From contig JAPOKN010000022.1 of assembly GCA_029977605.1 (NCBI GenBank), forward strand, positions 1 through 19,000: 19,000 nucleotides of DNA. Direction: 5' to 3'. Positions 14,954 through 19,000 of this stretch are shown here, in pieces. The DNA is from Methanobacteriota archaeon. GTDB taxonomy: Archaea; Thermoplasmatota; Poseidoniia; MGIII; CG-Epi1. The stretch's first letter is position 1. Each line of letters opens with the position of its first letter. The notes below the pieces were generated by a model that was given only the letters and a program-made list of their open reading frames with translations, did not search any database and was not told the DNA's origin. A program made the position numbers and the translations under genes.

Positions 14954-15279
14954 ATCTAATTCCAAAGATAGATCAGGATGATTTTGAATTTGATAGATTA
15001 ATTAATCATCATGGCAAATCAGTAGTTATTTTTTCCGCCGATTGGTGCCCATATTGTGTCTCTTTCTTTAACAATTGGGCTGATTACTCTGACGTCTCTG
15101 ATGTTTTCATAGCAGATATTACAGATGTAGACTCTAGATTATGGGATGTTTTCAGTATAAACGTTGTTCCAACTATGGCCGTTTTTGAAAATGGAGCTTT
15201 GAAAAAAAGATGGGATGGTCAATTGCAAAGAGGATTAACTATTGATCAAATTGAATCTGTTAATGAATATTTTCATTAA
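14938..15279 (+). CDS. Thioredoxin-like protein with WCPYC active site
   Basis: A 113-residue thioredoxin-fold protein. The active site is ADWCPYCVSFF (C37 and C40) and the cis-proline is P78 in NVVPTMAVFENG. The Pro-Tyr pair between the cysteines is glutaredoxin-like rather than the Gly-Pro of classical thioredoxin, which would alter redox potential and partner choice. No signal peptide is seen. The ATG at 14938 lies inside the end of the methyltransferase gene (16-base overlap), and no alternative start keeps the first strand intact. The convergent lrp-type gene ends 7 bases beyond its stop. Confidence 0.9.
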   Translation: MGKEVNLIPKIDQDDFEFDRLINHHGKSVVIFSADWCPYCVSFFNNWADYSDVSDVFIADITDVDSRLWDVFSINVVPTMAVFENGALKKRWDGQLQRGLTIDQIESVNEYFH

Positions 15280-15286
15280 TTTGAGA

Positions 15287-15733
15287 TTACAATAATACTC
15301 TTGGTTCTTCTTTTACTGTATTTAGAACAAGCGACGTGCTAGTACGTTCGATATATTCTTGTGAGAGTGTTGTTTTAATAAAATTGTCCATTTCCTCTCG
15401 ATTTTTAAATCTCGCTAAGATTAAAGAGTCCCATTCTCCAGTTACATCATAAACTCCAAATACTCTTGAATGCTCTGCAATAGAAGACTGTACATCCATT
15501 AGTGTACCTTTTTTAATTCTTAAATTTATTATTGCAGTAAGATTAAATCCAACTTTTTCAGGGTCGATATCTGCAAAATATCCCTTTATTACTTTGTTTT
15601 TTTCAAGCTGCTTAATATGTGCATTCACGGTACCCAATGCAGCTCCAGTTTCTTTAGCAAGTTCTCTTTGCGATGCTTTGCCATTTTTACTTAACTGTGC
15701 CAAAAGTTCAGAATCTTTTTCATTCAGGACCAT
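15287..15733 (-). CDS. Lrp/AsnC-family transcriptional regulator
   Basis: A 148-residue archaeal feast/famine regulator. Residues 1-52 carry the winged helix-turn-helix (LNEKDSELLAQLSKNGKAS, then QRELAKETGAALGTVNAHIKQLE). Residues 65-148 form the RAM ligand/oligomerisation domain (LTAIINLRIKKG, VTGEWDSLILARF, ERTSTSLVLNTVKEEP). The gene is divergent from glutamine synthetase. In haloarchaea an Lrp encoded beside glnA controls it, so control of glnA by nitrogen or amino-acid status is a fair inference. A perfect inverted repeat lies between its own TATA box and ATG, suggesting autorepression. The ATG at 15733 is placed for a leaderless mRNA. Confidence 0.93.
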   Translation of the reverse strand: MVLNEKDSELLAQLSKNGKASQRELAKETGAALGTVNAHIKQLEKNKVIKGYFADIDPEKVGFNLTAIINLRIKKGTLMDVQSSIAEHSRVFGVYDVTGEWDSLILARFKNREEMDNFIKTTLSQEYIERTSTSLVLNTVKEEPRVLL

Positions 15734-15737
15734 AAAA

Positions 15738-15751
15738 TGAACATTTGTTCA
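15738..15751. promoter_or_regulatory. Inverted repeat TGAACA-TT-TGTTCA, probable Lrp autoregulatory operator
   Basis: TGAACATTTGTTCA is a perfect 6+6 palindrome with a 2-base spacer. It sits between the TATA box and the ATG of the lrp-type gene, where a bound protein would block RNA polymerase loading. The position relative to the gene fits autoregulation by an Lrp dimer. Which protein binds is inferred. Confidence 0.55.
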
Positions 15752-15754
15752 CCC

Positions 15755-15764
15755 TATATATAAA
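15755..15764 (-). promoter_or_regulatory. TATA box for the lrp-type gene
   Basis: The plus-strand TATATATAAA reads TTTATATATA on the coding strand. It is centred about 27 bases before the ATG at 15733, a strong archaeal box A at leaderless spacing. Confidence 0.6.
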
Positions 15765-15827
15765 TTAGTATGGATAAAGTTATTTATAATATTTTTTCTG
15801 CTACATTAAATCAACATATCCGCTTTT

Positions 15828-15836
15828 TTTATATAG
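15828..15836 (+). promoter_or_regulatory. TATA box for glutamine synthetase
   Basis: TTTATATAG is centred 24 bases before the ATG at 15856. It lies only a few bases before the earlier in-frame ATG at 15838, which it therefore cannot serve as a leaderless start. This box decides the start choice for glnA. Confidence 0.6.
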
Positions 15837-15855
15837 TATGTTACAATATAAAGTT

Positions 15856-16869
15856 ATGAGCGAATTCTCAAAATTAGAATACATTTGGCTTGATGGTTAT
15901 GAACCTACACAAAATATGCGAAGTAAGACAATGATTAGGAAAGACTTTGGGGGCAACCTTGATGAGTGTCCAATGTGGAGTTTTGATGGTTCGTCTACTA
16001 AGCAGGCTGATGGTGGGGACTCAGATTGCGTATTGAAACCAGTTGCGATCTATCCTGACCCTCAGAGAGAAAGTGGATTTTTAGTAATGTGTGAAGTCAT
16101 GAATGCGGACGGTACGCCTCACGCAAGTAACGGCCGGGCAACAATTGACGATGATGATAGTGATTTCTGGTTTGGTTTTGAGCAAGAGTATTTTATTATG
16201 GATGTTGAAACACAGTTACCACTGGGTTTTCCTGTTGGAGGATACCCCGGACCACAAGGTCTGTACTACTGTTCCGTAGGAGGTAAAAATACTCATGGTA
16301 GAGATTTAGTGGAGCAACACGCAGATCTATGTATAGAAGCTGGACTGGGTTTTGAAGGCATTAACCAAGAGGTAGCTTGTGGCCAATGGGAATTTCAAAT
16401 ATTCGCCAAAGGAGCTAAAAAAGCAGGAGATGAACTTTGGGTTGCAAGATATATGCTTGATAGATTAACAGAGATTTATGGATATTACATCGAATATCAC
16501 CCTAAGCCAATCAAAGGAGATTGGAACGGTTCAGGAATGCATGCTAACTTTTCAGATTCAACGATGAGAGACGTCGGCGGTGAAGAAACTTTCAACAAAA
16601 TTTGTGAAGAATTTGGAAAGAACATTAAGTCCCACATGAGCGTTTACGGTGCTCACAATGAAGAGAGATTAACAGGTCTTCACGAAACACAGTCAATTGA
16701 TCAGTTTTCTTATGGGGTTTCCGACAGAGGAGCTTCAATTAGAATTCCAATAGGTACTATCGATGATGGGTGGAAGGGAAGGCTAGAAGACAGAAGGCCA
16801 GCATCTAATGGTGATCCATACAAAATAGGCGCAGTAATTATTTCAACAACAAAATCTGCATACAATTAA
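15856..16869 (+). CDS. glnA: Glutamine synthetase, type II (GSII)
   Basis: It makes glutamine from glutamate, ammonia and ATP, the entry point of ammonium assimilation. The sequence is the short GSII class common in eukaryotes and some bacteria, not the GSI class usual in archaea. Features are FSKLEYIWLDGY and MWSFDGSSTKQADG at the beta-grasp end, FGFEQEYF with the metal-binding glutamates (about 107-113), ACGQWEFQIF, IEYHPKPIKGDWNGSGMHAN with the ATP/metal residues, GLHETQSIDQFSYGVSDRGASIRIP, and EDRRPASNGDPY. It has 337 residues from the chosen ATG. An ATG at 15838 would add six residues (MLQYKV), but the TATA box at 15828-15836 and the usual family N-terminus favour 15856. The lrp-type regulator is divergent. 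The stop is 2 bases from the convergent tRNA gene. Possibly acquired by transfer. Confidence 0.95.
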   Translation: MSEFSKLEYIWLDGYEPTQNMRSKTMIRKDFGGNLDECPMWSFDGSSTKQADGGDSDCVLKPVAIYPDPQRESGFLVMCEVMNADGTPHASNGRATIDDDDSDFWFGFEQEYFIMDVETQLPLGFPVGGYPGPQGLYYCSVGGKNTHGRDLVEQHADLCIEAGLGFEGINQEVACGQWEFQIFAKGAKKAGDELWVARYMLDRLTEIYGYYIEYHPKPIKGDWNGSGMHANFSDSTMRDVGGEETFNKICEEFGKNIKSHMSVYGAHNEERLTGLHETQSIDQFSYGVSDRGASIRIPIGTIDDGWKGRLEDRRPASNGDPYKIGAVIISTTKSAYN

Positions 16870-16871
16870 GG

Positions 16872-16947
16872 TGGTGGCCCCGCCCGGATTTGAACCGGGG
16901 TCTATGGCTCCCAAAGCCACAAGGATGCCAAACTACCCCACAGGGCC
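16872..16947 (-). tRNA. tRNA-Pro (anticodon TGG), CCA end encoded
   Basis: On the minus strand the cloverleaf folds fully. The acceptor is GGCCCTG with CGGGGCC, discriminator A plus an encoded CCA (16872-16874). The D-stem is GGGT/ATCC with GG in the loop. The anticodon stem GTGGC/GCCAT encloses loop TTTGGGA, giving anticodon TGG (reads CCA-type proline codons). The T-stem CCCGG/CCGGG encloses TTCAAAT. It is 76 bases long with no intron. A TTAAAT box in the end of the GNAT gene (about 16975) lies about 28 bases upstream and may be its promoter. It is convergent with glnA, 2 bases away. Confidence 0.96.
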
Positions 16948-16973
16948 ACAAATATTTCACAGGGAGGGGTGAT

Positions 16974-17465
16974 TTAAGGCCTGTTTAGTAATTCAAAATG
17001 TGGTCTTACCTTAGTATCGCCAATACCTTCGACATAGTATGGCTTATCTTCTACTCTCGTAAATCCGGTATTCTTTAGCACTTTTACTGGAGCTAAATTA
17101 TCTTTATGCGTAGCTGCCCAAATTTTTTCTAATTTTAGCTCCTTAAATCCATATTCTTTGATTTTTTCAACAGCTTCCGTGGCAAAGCCCTGATTCCAAT
17201 ATTCCTTTCCAATCCAGCAGCCGAGTTCTCCAGTTTCAGTCAACTTTATGCTACCTAGAAGTTGTTTTATCTTTTTTTCTTCTAAGGCAAAATGGTATTT
17301 CTTCTTCGATCCCGTATTAATCCACCATTCTGCGTGTTTATCGGTATATGGAAATGGGAGATGTGCCCATTTGGTTACAACTTCGTCATTTAATATTTTT
17401 ATTAAATCAATTTTGTCTTCTTTTGAAAATAAACGAAATTTAAGCCTTTTAGATTCAAAAAGCAT
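16974..17465 (-). CDS. GNAT-family N-acetyltransferase (RimJ/RimL type)
   Basis: A 163-residue acetyltransferase that uses acetyl-CoA to modify an amine; family relatives acetylate ribosomal-protein N-termini or small molecules. The RimJ/L-like layout is visible: SKRLKFRLFSKEDKIDLIK at the start, GCWIGKEYWNQGFATEAVE as motif A with the acetyl-CoA loop (Q-G-F-A), then EKIWAATHKDNLAPVKVLKN and TGFTRVED as motif B. The ATG at 17463-17465 shares its A with the TGA of the upstream acidic-protein gene (TGATG), so translation is coupled; a TTG one codon earlier is less likely. The target is unknown, though coupling suggests it could be the acidic Tudor-like protein itself or its complex. Confidence 0.9.
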   Translation of the reverse strand: MLFESKRLKFRLFSKEDKIDLIKILNDEVVTKWAHLPFPYTDKHAEWWINTGSKKKYHFALEEKKIKQLLGSIKLTETGELGCWIGKEYWNQGFATEAVEKIKEYGFKELKLEKIWAATHKDNLAPVKVLKNTGFTRVEDKPYYVEGIGDTKVRPHFELLNRP

Positions 17466-19000
17466 CAATCTTTATCGTCAACCATTTCAGCATCTTGAAT
17501 TTCAGGTTTGGATAAATCGATAACATCTTCTACTTTTTTACTGGGTCTTTTGAACATATCATTATTGTCTACGGCAGGTTCAGCTTCAACGGCATCTATA
17601 ACAGGGTCAGCTTCAACGGCATCTATAACAGGTTCAGCTTCAACAGCTTCTATAACAGGTTCAGTTTCAACAGCTTCTTCAGTAACAGGTTCAGCTTCAA
17701 CTGCTTCTATAACAGGTTCAGTTTCAACTGCTTCTATAACAGGTTCAGTTTCAACAGCTTCTTCAGTAACAGGTTCAGCTTTAACCACTTCTTCCACAGT
17801 AGGTTCAGCTTCATTTGACAATTTTATAAATGTTGATAATAGAGTTCTTTCACTTCCGTCTTCAAAATTAATAATTAGTTTATAATTCTCCCCCTTTGGT
17901 TCAGCTTCTCTAACAAATCCTTTACCAAATATGTCGTGGAGAACTTCTGTTCCTGGCGGATATTTTCCGGAGTGTTCATCGTATGTTTTAATTTTCTCTT
18001 CTTCTATCTTTTCAACTGGAGGTTCGTTTTTACTTTCTTCAATTGAAGATTCGTATTCACTTTCTTCATTTTCCACAACAGGCTTATCTAATTTCGTAAG
18101 GAAAGTTCCTAATATTCTCCTTTTACCTTCATCAAAATTTACTTCAATAGACCAGTGCTTTCCAGCTTTAGTTGTACTTAAAACATCACCATTTCCATAA
18201 ACTCCATGAGAGACATAATCTCCCTTTATGAACGGTTCTGAATTTTCTTCAATAACCTTTTCATCAATGTTAGCAGCTTGGGCTAATTCAGTTTCAGATT
18301 GATCTTTTTGTGTAATAGCTACATCTAAATTTTCGCTAGCAGCTTTTAGTTCTTTAATTTCATTATCAAGTTTTTCTTCAGCTTCATCTTTTTCTTCTAC
18401 TTTTTCTTCTAAAGCTAATGCAGCCTGTTCTTCTTTCTCAACCGCTTCAGATAACTTATCTTCAGCTTCTTTCTTACTTTGAACAGTATCTTCAAGATCA
18501 CTTAGGGCCTCTTTAATTTCAACTTCAGGGGCCTCAGATTCTACTAGTTCAGATATTTTTTCAGAGGCCTCAACAATAGCCTCTTCAGCATCAGTTTGAA
18601 CAATCGCAGCTTCAGCTACAATTTCAGCTGCATCTTCTTCATTTTTTACAGCTTCAGAATAATCCTCGACAGCCTCCACTTCGTTATCGGTTGCTTCTTC
18701 AACATTAATTATGGCTTCTTCTTCTTTCTCTATAGCTTCTTCTACGATTGTAGCAGCAATTTCTTCTGACTCAATTGCATCCTTTATAGTCTCAACTTCA
18801 ACCGCTTCTACAACAGTTTCAGCTTCTACGGCTTCTTCTACAACAGGTTCAGCCTCAATCGCTTCTTCTACAATAACAGTTTCAGCTTCTACAGCTTCTT
18901 CTACAACAGTTTCAGCCTCAATCGCTTCTTCTACAATAACAGTTTCAGCTTCTACAGCTTCTTCTTCTTCTTCTTCTTCTTCTTCTTCTTCTTCTTCTTC
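17465..19000 (-). CDS. Acidic repeat/coiled-coil protein with two Tudor-like modules (5' end beyond window)
   Basis: The open frame continues to the right edge: from 18680 to 19000 it has no stop and no ATG, GTG or TTG codon, so the true start lies outside. In the 511 visible residues the order is a run of 14 Glu, Ala/Val/Glu repeats, a long acidic coiled-coil region rich in Glu, Ala and Lys, two related modules of about 48 residues, Glu/Pro/Val repeats, and the tail FKRPSKKVEDVIDLS. The modules read VSHGVYGNGDVLS..VNFDEGKRRILGTFLTKL and VLHDIFGKGFVRE..INFEDGSERTLLSTFIKL. They match the Tudor/SH3-like pattern VxHxxFGxGxV...F..G.r.Ll..f.kL at the C-terminus of UvrD/PcrA and in CarD-like proteins, which contact RNA polymerase. 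No signal peptide can be judged. The role is unknown; a nucleic-acid or polymerase partner is possible. GNAT is the coupled downstream gene. Confidence 0.8.
   Translation of the reverse strand, partial: EEEEEEEEEEEEEEAVEAETVIVEEAIEAETVVEEAVEAETVIVEEAIEAEPVVEEAVEAETVVEAVEVETIKDAIESEEIAATIVEEAIEKEEEAIINVEEATDNEVEAVEDYSEAVKNEEDAAEIVAEAAIVQTDAEEAIVEASEKISELVESEAPEVEIKEALSDLEDTVQSKKEAEDKLSEAVEKEEQAALALEEKVEEKDEAEEKLDNEIKELKAASENLDVAITQKDQSETELAQAANIDEKVIEENSEPFIKGDYVSHGVYGNGDVLSTTKAGKHWSIEVNFDEGKRRILGTFLTKLDKPVVENEESEYESSIEESKNEPPVEKIEEEKIKTYDEHSGKYPPGTEVLHDIFGKGFVREAEPKGENYKLIINFEDGSERTLLSTFIKLSNEAEPTVEEVVKAEPVTEEAVETEPVIEAVETEPVIEAVEAEPVTEEAVETEPVIEAVEAEPVIDAVEADPVIDAVEAEPAVDNNDMFKRPSKKVEDVIDLSKPEIQDAEMVDDKD
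17589..17813. repeat. Eight tandem 27/30-base coding repeats
   Basis: Eight contiguous units of 27, 27, 27, 30, 27, 27, 30 and 30 bases encode Glu/Pro/Val-rich nonapeptides or decapeptides such as AVETEPVIE and EAVETEPVTE. Units at 17700-17726 and 17727-17753 are identical, a sign of recent duplication. All lengths are multiples of three, so the acidic protein stays in frame. Confidence 0.9.
17819..17962 (-). other. Tudor-like module 2 of the acidic protein
   Basis: It encodes the segment from YPPGTEVLHDIFGKG to LLSTFIKL. It is related to module 1 at 18083-18229: both have V.H..(F/Y)G.G.V, then (V/I)NF..G..R.L..TF..KL. This indicates an internal duplication. Confidence 0.65.
18083..18229 (-). 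other. Tudor-like module 1 of the acidic protein
   Basis: It encodes the segment from IKGDYVSHGVYGNGDV to LGTFLTKLDK, resembling the small Tudor-like domain at the end of UvrD/PcrA. It is separated from module 2 by about 40 acidic residues. Confidence 0.65.
18828..18953. repeat. 63-base tandem duplication, two copies
   Basis: Copy 1 is 18828-18890 and copy 2 is 18891-18953. By eye they differ at two positions. Each encodes 21 residues of the Ala/Val/Glu-rich repeat region, so the duplication is in frame and looks recent. Confidence 0.9.
18959..19000. repeat. GAA/TTC trinucleotide repeat running off the window
   Basis: On the minus strand this is 14 consecutive GAA codons, a pure poly-Glu tract with no synonymous GAG. 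It reaches the last base, so its true length is unknown. Such a uniform tract is prone to replication slippage and to assembly breaks. Confidence 0.95.

Noticed and set aside
15765..15830. Possible riboswitch or small RNA upstream of glnA
   Set aside because: The gap is AT-rich with no stable stem beyond short AT palindromes. A leaderless start leaves no 5' leader to hold a riboswitch.
15838..15855. Upstream ATG of glnA adding six residues
   Set aside because: It sits almost on the TATA box, and the family N-terminus begins at the later ATG.
17589..17813. Regular repeats that might be read as a CRISPR array
   Set aside because: Units are directly adjacent with no unique spacers, have codon-sized lengths and lie inside a coding frame.
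17508..17885. Plus-strand frame rich in Ser/Thr/Ala/Gly repeats that could look like an adhesin
   Set aside because: It is the antisense of the 27/30-base repeats of the acidic protein. The minus frame is open to the window edge, contains recognisable modules and is coupled to the GNAT gene.

Overview
The window looks like a compact, AT-rich archaeal chromosome segment. The evidence is a geranylgeranyl diphosphate synthase with an isopentenyl diphosphate isomerase, an archaeal-type prepilin peptidase, an Lrp/AsnC regulator, archaeal TATA boxes and almost no Shine-Dalgarno sites. The gene mix also points this way: secreted LVIVD-type propeller and cupredoxin-like proteins, a type II glutamine synthetase and an antiquitin-like aldehyde dehydrogenase. 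Together these suggest a planktonic marine euryarchaeon (Marine Group II/III, Poseidoniales-like). That placement is inference; no rRNA gene is present to prove it.

Layout. 1-3693 (minus strand) is a probable operon read right to left: idi, GGPP synthase, a fused GXGXG/degenerate glutamate-synthase-like protein, and an ABC ATPase cut by the left edge. 3768-5448 (plus) holds an ALDH7-type dehydrogenase and a 55-codon gene resembling only the N-terminal domain of Trm5-type tRNA methyltransferases. 5445-7124 (minus) is a PH-like multi-pass membrane protein, divergent from a prepilin peptidase (7191-8138, plus). 8131-11414 (minus) holds, in transcription order, a cupredoxin-like anchored protein, a His-rich membrane-anchored protein, a PepD-type dipeptidase and a CoA-pyrophosphatase-like Nudix protein. 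11465-13270 (plus) is a large secreted propeller protein sharing a single TATA box with the cupredoxin-like gene. 13271-14280 (minus) is cyclophilin plus a SOUL heme-binding protein. 14351-15279 (plus) is a TPMT-like methyltransferase overlapping a thioredoxin. 15287-16869 is a divergent Lrp regulator and glutamine synthetase with a perfect inverted repeat in the regulator's promoter. tRNA-Pro(TGG) follows at 16872-16947 (minus). 16974-19000 (minus) holds a GNAT acetyltransferase downstream of a very acidic, repeat-rich protein with two Tudor-like modules; that gene runs off the right edge inside a GAA repeat.

Organisation. No gap reaches 300 bases; the largest, about 120 bases, is the lrp/glnA promoter region. 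Convergent genes overlap or abut at their stop codons. At most divergent promoters a TATA-like box lies about 24-27 bases before the start codon, so mRNAs are probably leaderless. This spacing was used to choose the starts of idi and glnA. Functional themes are isoprenoid lipid synthesis, nitrogen assimilation, envelope proteins that may bind metal, and small redox or detoxification enzymes.
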